Positions 11,188-21,546 of a DNA stretch of 64,000 nt are shown here, in pieces. How positions within the stretch are numbered: the stretch's first letter is position 1; each line of letters starts with the position of its first letter. This stretch comes from Apiosordaria backusii (Eukaryota; Ascomycota; Sordariomycetes; Sordariales; Lasiosphaeriaceae): assembly GCA_030549205.1 (NCBI GenBank), contig JAUKTV010000010.1:1364001-1428000 (forward strand), written 5' to 3'. Under the pieces are notes generated by a model that saw only the letters and a list, made by a program, of their open reading frames with translations, made no database searches and had not been told where the DNA came from. The translations under genes and the position numbers were made by a program.

Positions 11188-11982
11188 TCAGTAGGGTTGA
11201 CGAGGCCCTTGATAAACGTGAGCCTGAATAGCGGCAAATATGTGTTCCAGGAGTTGCAACTCGGGGAGGTGAATAGGGACTCCGGCGGGCGTAGTGTCAA
11301 AGTGGTTTACTGTGTAGGCTTCCCGAGTGTGTATTTGATTGTTTATGATATGTCTTTGTGCGGAAATGGCGTGGGGAGGCAAAACGTTGTCGGGGATGGG
11401 GCGGATCCGAGGGTCAATGTCTGGGACACCGTTTTCGTCAGGCCAGGGCTGGCCGTTATCCTGCAGCATCTGGAGATGCTGCCCCTGGTGCCCGAAGTTA
11501 ACGGGGTCCCACATAAATGGCATCCAGTATAGACCCACGGCCAGAATCAGGAAGACCTGGCGGTCGCTATGGGCCTGAATCAGGCGCTCGGTAGCCTCTT
11601 GGAGTACGGTGTGCCAGCCGTTCGGCACGACCTTTTTCGGTGCCTTACATTCGATCCACAGGACGTCCCGTCGTTCAAACTGCGTCTGGCCCTGGACACG
11701 CACCACGTTCATGAACTTGATTACAACGACATCAGGTTTCTTGTCTTGTGGCCTAGCCGCCCCACGGTATGGTTGAGCTTCGATCGAATAGCAACTGTGA
11801 GGGCCAGGTCCGACAGGGGCAGGTGGTTCGTCAGGGAAGTAGCGTCTGGGGATCGCGAGCCATGCTTGGTGCACAGCATCTTCATGATTCTCCTGAGTTC
11901 TTGCCTTGTCCCTGATGGTTTCTATAGCGAGTGCTGCGACGTTGTACGGGTAGTAAAAGTGACCATGTCCTGGAGCGGCCAT
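11188..11982 (-). CDS. Small protein with a PD-(D/E)XK nuclease-like signature
   Basis: One exon encodes 264 residues, starting MAAPGHGHFYYPY. Residues 83-84 are PD inside a hydrophobic strand-like stretch (KPDVVVIKF). Residues 111-113 are ECK at the end of a second such stretch (DVLWIECKAP). A helix rich in E and Q follows (TVLQEATERL). This P-D...E-x-K order and spacing is the classic arrangement of the PD-(D/E)XK fold, in which D, E and K bind metal and catalyse phosphodiester cleavage. Similar short proteins in fungi are usually unnamed; some may bind nucleic acid without cutting it. The C-terminal half has no motif I recognise. It is flanked by unrelated accessory genes, with no visible partner such as a methylase. 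The nuclease-fold assignment is inference from the motif. Confidence 0.68.
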   Translation of the reverse strand: MAAPGHGHFYYPYNVAALAIETIRDKARTQENHEDAVHQAWLAIPRRYFPDEPPAPVGPGPHSCYSIEAQPYRGAARPQDKKPDVVVIKFMNVVRVQGQTQFERRDVLWIECKAPKKVVPNGWHTVLQEATERLIQAHSDRQVFLILAVGLYWMPFMWDPVNFGHQGQHLQMLQDNGQPWPDENGVPDIDPRIRPIPDNVLPPHAISAQRHIINNQIHTREAYTVNHFDTTPAGVPIHLPELQLLEHIFAAIQAHVYQGPRQPY

Positions 11983-13210
11983 TATGTTAGGTGTTGTAAG
12001 AATGGTTGCTTTCGTAGCTATATCGAGTGTATGAGTGTGTTGCAGTATTTGAAGTAGTAAAGATAACGATGAGAATGGGCTTCTTAACAGTTGCGAAGAC
12101 TATCCAAGGGCAATCAGTATTTAGTGATTCGGTGGTAACTTAGACGGCTAGGTATGATCCGTTGAGTGCGCTTTTTCTCCTGCAGCCACAGAAGAGTTCG
12201 AGGCTTCGGTTCCTTTAATACATGCCTTCGCATCATAGTACATCGTGATCGCGCTAAGTATAGCATCGTTGTTCTCTAGCTGGGACCTGGTTGAACAACA
12301 CCCGTTACAACTGCGATGAAACAGGTCCAGGTGAAGACTTCAGGTCCAGAAGGCGAGCAAAATTGTGAGAAATATTATCTTCTCTGTCATGGAACGGCAC
12401 ATGATGGCAGGCCAGTTTCATATAGGCAATAATACACGATAGACCGTGCAGCAGATCCATAAATCTGCTAATGGTGGTGGTCATACATATGCGGGCAGCC
12501 AATCACTAAGTGGCACAGAACAGGCCAGTGGATGGTCCTGAACCTGCAGCTGCAGGCCTTCAACGGGTTGACTGCAACCCTCGATATTTACTTACAGCGT
12601 TGGTCCGCTTGACATCGAAAACCTTCCCAACCATCACCTCTACGCCACAGCCAAGAAGAGCATTGGCCATGACCAGAAACCACGGCTGTTCCCAGTTTCC
12701 GGCGGCACAGCACACCATGTGTTAGTAAGAACAGGACACACATGTAGAAGGCCGGCTGAAGGCCCGACCCATGAATGCAGCTAGACGCCGAAGGCCATGG
12801 CTAGGAGACTCGGTCTGGGTCCAGAGAAGTTATTCTTATCTATTGTTTCCCGCAGCGCCCATCGAACACGTTGAATGACTGAGGTGAGTGCGGGCCTAGG
12901 TACCGCTTGGAAATTGAACCTTCTCGCTATGAAATTACTATTCTGGTCTTCATCTGCATTGGCTTGACCTTTTTAGGCCTCCAAATAGATAGAAGTCGGC
13001 TGGTCATGTCGGGAAGTGACAAGATACGTAGGTATTTAAAGGCCCATTGCCTCCTTTCGGAGCTTGAGCACCTTTATTAAACTCATTGCTTATGTTATTT
13101 ACACCGCTCATAGCCTCCATTGAGAGTCTTGCGAATTTTCTTTCTTCTCCTGGAACATAATTATATCTTTTCGGGATTCGGGTCTCGAGGTACCTATTTC
13201 ACCACGAACC
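11983..13210. other. Intergenic region, no supported gene
   Basis: This holds short non-conserved open frames only. There are TAGGTA-type motifs near 12150, 12895 and 13030. The last 150 bases are the likely leader of the small basic protein gene starting at 13211. Confidence 0.55.
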
Positions 13211-13645
13211 ATGGCCTCCCAAACTCGCAAAGTTGCGGCTCCTGGGGCAAGCAAAGCTCCTGCGCCTACTGCAAAAAAGGCTCCGGCTCCGAATGGTATG
13301 GAAATCCAATTACCTAGGTACCTGGTAACTGATGATTCGACACCTGCATACACTGACTTGTTATCTTCTGCTCACGGCTCAGTCCAGTCAGTTACGGGAG
13401 CAATGGCCAAGACTTCCATTGCGAACGACGCAACGATAATGGCTAATATCAAGCAAAAGAACCCAAAGCTTGCCGCGCAGAAGGACAAGATCTTGGCGGC
13501 GTTAATGGCTTTGGAAAGGCAGGGTGCTATCAAGCCATTCAAACCCCGCTTTCCAACGATCAAACACACTGCACCCCGATCGGTCAGAGGTATCCCGGCC
13601 CCCGTCAAGAAGGCCGTCGCACCCGTTGGCGGAGTGCGACGCTGA
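13211..13645 (+). CDS. Small basic Ala/Pro/Lys-rich protein
   Basis: An uninterrupted frame of 144 codons starts MASQTRKVAAPGASKAPAP. The N-terminus is Ala/Pro/Lys-rich. The middle (about 80-110) looks helical and charged, and the C-terminus is again Pro/Lys/Arg-rich. A GTATGG donor at 13296, a CACTGAC branch-like site and a CAG acceptor at 13382 could define an 87-nt intron. Because 87 is a multiple of three, retention keeps the frame; splicing would give about 115 residues. The compositional style recalls small DNA- or RNA-associated proteins, but I see no defining domain. Function unknown. Confidence 0.6.
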   Translation: MASQTRKVAAPGASKAPAPTAKKAPAPNGMEIQLPRYLVTDDSTPAYTDLLSSAHGSVQSVTGAMAKTSIANDATIMANIKQKNPKLAAQKDKILAALMALERQGAIKPFKPRFPTIKHTAPRSVRGIPAPVKKAVAPVGGVRR

Positions 13646-14448
13646 GAAAAACACAATAATAAGTAAGGGATGGGGCAGGTTCGAAGTATGCTGTGCCTAC
13701 CTTATATTATCTTGTCCAATGAAGATGGGTGGAGGCATAGAGCGCTGTTTGTCGATGAGGAGGGATTAATGAGCAAGATGAGTTCAAGGTAGACCAATGA
13801 AAAGGGCTGGATCCCGTGTTCACATGCTTGATGATTTCAAAGACAGTGACGCCTCGATTGGTGTGGTCTCTTCTCCCTATGCTGGTGGCAGGTAATTACC
13901 ACGGCATCAGCGGTGGAGATTCCTCTAAAGTTTGGAATAGTGTGAAGTACCTGCCTTTCCCTTCCATGAACCTTTTTTCAAAGTCGTGGGTGGTGTAAAC
14001 CCTATCTTCCAATCCAAACTTGCGTCAAAGCCTAGTATAGCTGAATCAAAATTCTAGAGGAAGATGGGAGGAGTGTTTGGTGTCTTGATTTCACGTGATT
14101 GGGTGGTTGCTGCCTATTATACCTATGTTACCCCGCTGTTCTGGGGCATCAGTTCTTTGCCAACTTGAACCATCCTGCAAACCTAACTCCCAAGGCACTC
14201 AGCTGTCCTGTGCCTCATTTGCACCTCGCTGCAAGCACCAGGCTTCGGCCATGCCCAACGGCCCCCACATGAATAACCATAAATAGGGTCAAACAGGCAC
14301 CAGACCTTATACTTAACGCAGTGGTCAGACAACACTACCCCATCATCAACTCAGTCCCCTTATAACACAGAACCCCAATACCTGCCGTGGCTCGGCGGCA
14401 ACTGCAGCAAAGCGCGACTCGTCACTGTAACAAAATCTCATTCACACA
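13646..14448. other. Intergenic region, no supported gene
   Basis: There is no recognisable coding content. The final 100 bases are C/A-rich and probably the leader of the next gene. Confidence 0.5.
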
Positions 14449-14922
14449 ATGGGCGGCGCAACCACCATCCTCCGCGGCTTTAAAGTCTCGGTTGCCGCTC
14501 TCGACCGCTTTCTTGAGGCAAATGGCTGCAATCGGACTTATTCAATGCCGCCATTCGCAAGTAAACATCCCGATGGTGCTGTCTCCCAGCTTCTTTTCCG
14601 AAAGATCGCAGCGTACAATCCAGATGCCGACAAAAACAGATTTCGCCTTCTCATTCCGACTCAAGAGGCCATGGACGACTCCAAGACAGCTTATATCTCG
14701 TACGTCTGGACGGTCGTTAAGGCTCACCGCGAGCTGAAGGTTGACGAGGATCTGCCTGCCGAGGTTCCCAAGGGCTTCGAGGAGCTGCGCGAGGAGATAA
14801 TGGGCTTTGGAAAGGACGTGAGCGAAGACGAAAAGATTTCCGATGAGGGGAAAATGGGCCTGTATCTTGTGGTCAATGATGACACGCTCTATAGCGGCAG
14901 CTATGACTTTGAGGGACATTAG
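14449..14922 (+). CDS. Small conserved-looking protein of unknown function
   Basis: A single exon of 157 residues starts MGGATTILRGFKVSVAAL. It has a GC-rich third position typical of expressed genes here. The N-terminal 30 residues form an amphipathic helix-like stretch (VAALDRFLEANG), followed by a mixed region and a helix rich in E (PKGFEELREEIMGFGKD). The C-terminus reads GLYLVVNDDTLYSGSYDFEG. I recognise no domain. The sequence composition argues for a real protein, probably cytosolic because no signal peptide or membrane segment is visible. Its ATG has a favourable CACAATGG context. Confidence 0.62.
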   Translation: MGGATTILRGFKVSVAALDRFLEANGCNRTYSMPPFASKHPDGAVSQLLFRKIAAYNPDADKNRFRLLIPTQEAMDDSKTAYISYVWTVVKAHRELKVDEDLPAEVPKGFEELREEIMGFGKDVSEDEKISDEGKMGLYLVVNDDTLYSGSYDFEGH

Positions 14923-15332
14923 GTAGCGGCGGTATCCAGCGAGAGAAATGTGAGTGGGTAGTAGTGAGGATGAAAAGAGGTTGTCAACATGTGGAGAACC
15001 GTAGAAGCTTGTCAGAGCTTCCAAGCCATCAATCAAGCCACGAACTACCTAGCTTATCTCAGGAAAGTTTTAAGTGATGAAGCAATGTCTTAAACCCAGA
15101 ATAATAAGCCCTCTCTTTTTTGAGTTTTTGTCACCCTATAAAGTTTCACGTCTTGCAATATCTGAATTTTTCAGGGACCCATGCAACTTTTCCTCTTTTT
15201 ACCTTACCTATCAAACTCTTTTTTTTTTGTGACAGTGCCTCCCTTCGCCTCCTCGAGTCACAACCGTACCGTCTCATCTCGATCCAACGTCTGGCCTATC
15301 CATCTTTATATCTCACACGGCACATCGAAGAG
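14923..15332. other. Intergenic region and leader of the F-box-like gene
   Basis: This stretch is T-rich and pyrimidine-rich and has no coding signal. The frame of the next gene is open upstream to about 15120, but the first convincing ATG is at 15333. Confidence 0.5.
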
Positions 15333-17044
15333 ATGGCACCCCCTCTGTTCTCACTCCTTAATGTCTACCTCGCATTGTGGGCGATTCTGGATGAGCTCGA
15401 CATCGATGATGGCATCACAAGCTTGAGCCTAACTTGCCGAGCCCTGCACGAACATCTATTCCCCTACCTCGAAAGCCGAGTCAGAAGACGATTTAATCAC
15501 ACGCCTGCAGGCCTCACCGCCGCCATAAAGCTCGCTCGGCTTGGCGAATTAGAGCGTCAGGGGCCTCGTGGCTTGGATTCCCGACATTTCTGCCATACGC
15601 CTCGGTTGGAACATGGTTATTACGACCCTGTGTATACCCGCCCAGAGGTGTCAGAGCATAGCTATTGTTGCCAACCGCAATACGTCAATTTCCAGATATT
15701 CCTGAGAATGAATCCAGCCCGGAAGAAAAAGTTTGACGCCATCTCTGATATCCTCCAACCTTATCCGGTCATCGGTTTAGACGAGATGCTCAAACAACTC
15801 GAGCCCAACACCAGAGGGGACGAGCTTCGAAAGCTCCGATTCTTGTCAGATCTCTGCCGCTTGCACCAGTTATCGACCAAGTTTATTGAGGGCTTTCTCG
15901 CGCACCAGGCCTGGACTGTAGACAAGATTACTCCCTTGGTGCCTCCGGAACGAGAATGGGTGTACGGGCCGCATCTGCTCTCGGTACCAAAGTGGGTGGA
16001 AATCGCTGAAGTAAGAGATCTAGCCCAAGCAACAATATGGGAGAGTCTCCTTCACCACCGAGAAGGCCCGGAACGGGATGAGGAAATGCGGAGCATGTAT
16101 CGACGTTGGGAGCGGGCATTCTCCTGGGTGAAAGATGCTATCGGACCCAACAGGCGGCCACTCTCGCACACCGAAAGGTCTCGGATTGAGCGCGCATTTT
16201 TTAGACTTGAGACTCATTCTCTTCTGCACGCTATGCTGATGCATGAACCTCAACCCCAATATCGATTAGCTATGTGCCAGTTTGCCGGGGGTATGCGTGA
16301 TTGGGAAGTCGAGGAAATGATGACTGTCTCCCACATGGTGGAAAATAGCCTGTGGTATGGTTTAAGAACACTCGTCACGTCATCCGAATGCCGTGATGTG
16401 AACCCGCGAGAGAAACCACGGACGTACTACGATCCCTATGTGAGTTTAAATTCTGATGAAATCAGGCCAAGCAATCGAAGTAAATTGCTGATAATGAATC
16501 ACAGATACTGGCCAGCCTTCGCCGCTATGATCAAATGAAGTTCAAGTTTTCGGTTCCCGAGGGAAGCAGGTCTTTTAGTACTGTCGTGGACGGCGATATT
16601 GGCTTTAACTTGCCAGAAGGCAACAATTTCTCTCCCACGGGCTCAGATGTGAAGTATACTGAAGCTCAGCAGCCAAATCATGCCTGGTTGTGCTACGCTG
16701 ACAGTACCTCCTCGCCCCTATCGCGCCTGCTTCAAATTAGACATGGTGCTGTCAAGCAATTGTCGAACCCAGTCGTTCTCCACTGCGACACCAGTGGCAG
16801 ATATCGCAGTTTTGGGTGGAGTTTACTTGATCGGGATACTGTCGAACAGTTGCATTTAGATAGGACAGGCAGTTTTGGGGCAATGCTGGATGGGGTATAC
16901 ATGCACTCGGTCGGGCGGGGCAATGGAGATGAGGAGCAGGTTCAAGTTCTGATGCAGATAGGATGGTACCAGCGCAAGCCCATGCCCATAAAAGCGTATG
17001 AATTTCTATATGGTACACAAGGGTCGGTAGATACGTCTAGCTAA
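15333..17044 (+). CDS. F-box-like protein, two exons
   Basis: Exons 15333-16439 and 16505-17044 give about 548 residues. The first 50 residues (ILDELDIDDGITSLSLTCRALHEHLFPYL) fit a degenerate F-box: a leucine-rich helix, then a C-R-x-L core. In known F-box proteins this binds Skp1 in SCF ubiquitin ligases. The remaining 490 residues would be the substrate-binding part but show no repeats such as LRR or WD40. A GTGAGT donor at 16440, a TGCTGAT branch-like site and an ACAG acceptor at 16504 link the two exons in phase (YYDPY to ILASLRRYDQ). Read unspliced, the first frame would stop at 16538 and a second would start at 16535 with an ATGA overlap. The intron explains that overlap without two genes. 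Confidence 0.68.
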
Positions 17045-17558
17045 GTAGGTAGGTAGCATTGTGGGGTTCTCAAGACCCAGGTTGACGGGAATGGTGTAAG
17101 AGAAAAGACCGAAACTGGATTACCTGGTATCTTCGACCATTAGCAAGCAAGAAACTTCATGCCAGCAAACGTCACTAGAGGTGAATACCAAGTATCAAAC
17201 TGGAATCTTAGAATTTCCGGACCTTTCATTGCGGACACTGGAATCTTTGTTATCTAGTGCAAACCACCCCTTTGGTGCCCCTTTCTAGAGAGTGGGTATG
17301 CCAAGGTCTGTTTACCTGGTATTCAAGGAACGCAGAGGTTACTGTGGCAACTGGATTAAGGGGTTGTTTCCAAGCACGCATAGGTGGGTGTCACCTGGAA
17401 AAGAATCACAAAAAAGAGTTTATCTCAATGATACAAAATGACTTTGACAATAATTCAACAAATCACGCAAGCACACACCTTCTTGGTCCTCCGATAGTAT
17501 TTACCTGACCTAACATTCAATGATTACTCCAACAACAAAGCAACGTAAATCAGCACCA
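17045..17558. other. Convergent intergenic region
   Basis: The 3' ends of the F-box-like and Hsp70-like genes converge here. A TAGGTAGGTAG motif lies near 17045-17056, right after the stop codon. No gene is visible. Confidence 0.5.
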
Positions 17559-20097
17559 TCACAATAAACCGACCCTACATCTTCCCTCAAAATCCTTTTC
17601 CATCGTCGATCCGACATACTCGACCTCAAGATGCTCTGAAACGGCAACATTGCCAACTCTCAAAGCCCAGGTCGGTTCGCTTCCACCAAACTTCATCGTG
17701 AGACAGATTTTGTCTAACCTCTGAAAAGTGTGGTTCTCATCATCAGTTGCGGTGCGCCAGTCCCCCACCCCAGCCGGCAGAGCACACCTTAGACGGTACA
17801 CAGGCTGGACTGAGGAGTCCATCCTGCACGGTGGAGTCTCAGAGCTACACGTATAAACGTGGAAGGTGAGATCAGTGAGATCTTCACCGTCATCAACGTC
17901 CATGTATAGCCGATGAGAGACTGGTTTTCTGCTTGGGTCTGACCTCTCGCCCTAACATCCACCGTCTTGCGTTAGCAAAGCCACCCTCTTTGTAGGCAAT
18001 CTCGGATACTCCCAGTTGGGGATCACACTAACTTCCTTGAAATACCACAGCATTCTTGAAACGCGTGCAGTGCCATCGGAATCCCACGATATGTCATCCT
18101 CTAGAAAGCTAAAAGCAGGTTTCGCTCGTGCCGCTTTCATCCATATCTGGATGCCGTAACTCTGTCTAGAAACTCTTGAGTTTACAGTCATTCCTTCAAG
18201 CACCGCCATGGTTGCCCCGCGGGCTACTGCGGACCACCTAGAATTGCACTTTGAATCAGAAGGTAGGCTCGGGCACATAGAATGGAAAAGCTTACGTTCG
18301 CTTGACTTGGAGAATATTCATGAATTGATTGTGGAGCATCGTGTGTAGGTATCGCGAAGAACCGAGACCGCCGACGAGGAAGATATTCTAAACATCCGGT
18401 TGATCAGCTTCTCTATGCACGTAGAAATGATTCTCATTCGCGTACCTTGGCTGGCTTGATGCCTAATCTTCTGAGGCGTCGTTGTTGATCACCGATCAGG
18501 AAACGAATTCCAGTGTAGCTATCGGAAAACCACTGCTCGATAACTGGTCTTGTTTGTAATAACCCGTCAGTGCCATACCTTATGTTACAACAGGGCCGAT
18601 CTCACGCGGTACTGAATGAATAGACGTAATTTGACGCGGATGAAAGACTAGAGCATACACACCTTTCAAGCATAAGACTAGGCGTCTTTTTGCCTCTGCT
18701 GATAAACCATTCCAGCTTGGGAATTACACTGGCTGGTAATGGTTCTAAAGTAAAGAAGTCATGCCGTCTTTCGGAAGTTGAAGCCCACGATCGTCGAGAG
18801 GGTTCTCTAATCGCATTGAAGTTTCTCTTGAGACCATGCTCCCACACTCTGTGGGTGAACCGTCGAAACTCTTCAGTACTACACTTGCGGAATTTGAACT
18901 TTTGTCCACTCATTATGTGGTTTTCGAAGGCCTGGTCGATGAGGAAGGCCCCACAAAGCTTGCCTAAGGTATCCAAAATGAGCAAGACTATACCTTCATG
19001 CTCAAGGTATTTGCTTACCTGCACCCTCTACAGCTTCCTTGAACTGAAGAGGATGAATGGATTCCACAGTGTAAGTGATGATATCCTGTATACGGTGATT
19101 CAGCAAAGAGAATGTCGTTTAAACGTAAAGATTCTTTAACTTACCACCGTTCCACCACCACAGTCGCAGACAATGAAGGATTCTCCTATCTATTGGATGA
19201 ATCAGTTATCTAGCGGACAATCGATAACGGACAAATTGATGATAGTCAACTCACTTCAACCTGTTTTAATTGTTCCCTCAGCGTGCAAAGAGCAGCAGCC
19301 TCGGGCTCTCGGACCCAGGAAAGAGTGATAGAGGCCGCTCCGATGGGCTGAGGGTTGAGGATCCCGGCAACACGTACTGCAGCGTTCATCTGTTCTTTGG
19401 CGTAATCAGGCCACATGGCCGGAATAGTGATGGCGACCTTCAAGCGCACCCCAAGAAGCGATTCTTCGCGCTCAATCTCCTCCAGGGCATGTCCCCATAT
19501 GCCGCGAAGGAAGTGGGCGATAAGACCAACCAATCCAGTGTCTTTGAATAGTTTGCTCTCTGCAAGTCGCGCGCGAGAGGCTCGGAGCTGCTCTGACCTT
19601 CGAATGTCGTTTTCCAAGTCGCCTTCCCGAAGGAGGAGCAGCTTGCACCATCTGATGGGATTGCTGTCTGGCGAGACAGAGTATCCCCAGTCGCCGGTGT
19701 CAGGGTCTACAATCGTCGGGACCTGTGCCTCATCTTGTCTTTGCTGGTAGTCGTCGTCGGCTACGGGCCAACCCATAATGTCATAGATATACGGGTATCC
19801 AGCCCTCATGGGGTTCCATCCGTTCCAGCGTCTGGAAGGTATCCAGGATATACCAGAATACCTGTGGAGATGTCAGTACGAGAAGCCTGCAAAACCTGCT
19901 TACATAAATGTTGCGGCCACTTACGTGGTACCAAAGTCAATGCCAATGGCAATAAAATCATCTTCCTGGCTCACCTCGTGGTGTGAAGACAGGGGTGAAG
20001 TTGCTTCACCTTCCGGAACATGTGCGAGAGAGCTTGATATGGAGCAGCTTCGGCCGCTGCTGGCCATTGAGGCCGAATCTGAGGTGTCATTCCACAT
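17559..20097 (-). CDS. Hsp70-like (actin-fold ATPase) protein, nine exons
   Basis: Nine exons (complement 19925-20097, 19255-19861, 19145-19189, 19019-19085, 18663-18963, 18446-18548, 18296-18387, 18033-18237, 17559-17951) join in phase to about 661 residues. The three ATP-binding motifs of the Hsp70/actin fold are present in order: phosphate-1 GIDFGTT (about 52-58), phosphate-2 VCDCGGGTVD (about 267-276), and the adenosine motif FLVGGLGSSRYL (about 435-446). The C-terminal part reads WSAVARGA...WYFKEGE, as in the divergent fungal Hsp70-like family, not the canonical substrate-binding domain with EEVD tail. The role is probably ATP-dependent, with unknown client. It is transcribed away from a GTPase gene across a 483-bp shared region. 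One donor (GTGTGT near 18662) and one AAG acceptor are weaker sites. Confidence 0.87.
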
Positions 20098-20580
20098 GGT
20101 AAACGACTCGGGATGGGCCCGCAGAACGCGGGACAGGTTAACAGTCCCCAAGGCAGAGACCCGTGCTGGCCACGTTGTCGTTGAATGAAAACGCGACGCA
20201 AGTGGAAGACATATACGATTTGGCTTGACAAGTCAAGTGATACAGCCTTCTGCCATGATCTTCCAAAGGCCTGATGTGTTGCACAAAGCGAATTTCGTGC
20301 ATGGCTCTGGTTTTGGGCAGCAAAGGGCCCAACTCATGAGGCGTCCAATATGCAACGCTGGAAAAGTGTCCTGTGACAAATACCAGGTAATCCGCGCTTC
20401 CCGCATGTATGTCGGGTAGTAATTAAAAGCTGTGCCCTGTTTTGATGAAGTCTTAGGATATAAGACGTGCTTCCGAAGTTGCAATCCCTCAAAACTGAGG
20501 GAAAACTTACCTCTGTATCACCGCGAAAACTTCCTGGCCTCGTGCTCTGCGTCATTATCGCATAACTGCCAAGCACCAAG
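20098..20580. promoter_or_regulatory. Shared divergent promoter of the Hsp70-like and GTPase genes
   Basis: The 483 bp lie between two start codons pointing apart, so both promoters must sit here. I see no coding content I would support and cannot name transcription-factor sites with confidence. Co-regulation of the pair is inferred from the layout. Confidence 0.5.
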
Positions 20581-21546
20581 ATGGGGAACCAAAACATCGT
20601 GGACTCGCACGGGATGGTGATGGTGATGGGGGTCACTGGATCTGGGAAAAGCACATTTGTGAATCTCCTCAAACCAGGGGCTGTCAGAGTCGAACATGGA
20701 CTGCATTCGGGTACGTTGGTTCTGGCTATCAATTTGGAGAACTAGTCAGGTGATAACAATTGCGTGGTATGAACAGCACCTGAACCGCCACAGGCAGTCA
20801 AGCTTGTTCTGGATAGAAGGCATCGACGCTCTGTCACCGTGGTGGACACACCAGGGTTTGACGACACCCAGCGTTCAGGCAGCACTGTCTTGAAAGAGAT
20901 TCTACGATATCTGTCAGTACAGTACACACTCAACATTCCGCTCAAGGGTATCATCTATCTCCACCAAATTCACGAAACTCGAATGCGGGGGTCGGCAACA
21001 CAATATCTGAAGACGCTCCAATCACTGTGCAGCGGCCCAGACGCCCTCAAGAATGTCATCTTTGTGACCACTCGGTGGGATATGGTCAAGAACCAAGAGG
21101 ATGGCATGCGGCGTGAGCAAGAGCTTATCGATGATTGGCTGAGTCCAATGTTGGAGAAGGGTGCTACTGTGATGCGGTTCCACGGTTCCCCGGCGGAAGC
21201 GCAGGCGATGGTTTCGCGACTGGTGTCCAGCGAAGAGAGCCTTGTTCTGGATGTTCAACGGGAATTGGTGGATGATGAGAAAAGTATTTCGGAGACGCAG
21301 CTGCAGATGGATTACCGCTGCTTCGAACACTTGGCGTCAGCAGATGGTGTCCGTAGGGGTGCATCCGAGGACATGGACGAAAAGGTTGGACTGAAGGCCA
21401 AGGAGGATGTCGAACGAGAAAGTGGGAAGTGGAAGCACAAGTTTCACCGGTCTGCGATTGGCACCCATATTTTTCTTGGGATTTTGGATATTGCTTTCAC
21501 AGTGGTCAGTTTATTTGCTGGCGGGGTACTTGGTCTGGGGGGCTAG
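20581..21546 (+). CDS. AIG1/GIMAP-like GTPase with C-terminal hydrophobic anchor
   Basis: Exons 20581-20710 and 20777-21546 give about 299 residues. G1 is GVTGSGKST (about 17-25), G3 is DTPGFDD after a beta strand (VTVVDTPGFDD), and the G4 position holds TTRWD in place of T/NKxD. The stretch GIIYLHQIHETRMRGSA and FVTTRWD are typical of the fungal P-loop G-domain family related to AIG1 GTPases. The last 25-30 residues (IGTHIFLGILDIAFTVVSLF then a GG-rich end) are hydrophobic, and basic residues sit just before them. This suggests a tail-anchored membrane protein, as in several animal GIMAPs. The intron runs 20711-20776 with a GTACGT donor. It is divergent from the Hsp70-like gene. GTP dependence is inferred from the motifs. 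Confidence 0.83.

Noticed and set aside
16535..17044. A separate gene starting with an ATGA overlap
   Set aside because: The frame begins upstream of the ATG in a good acceptor, and an in-phase intron joins it to the preceding exon.
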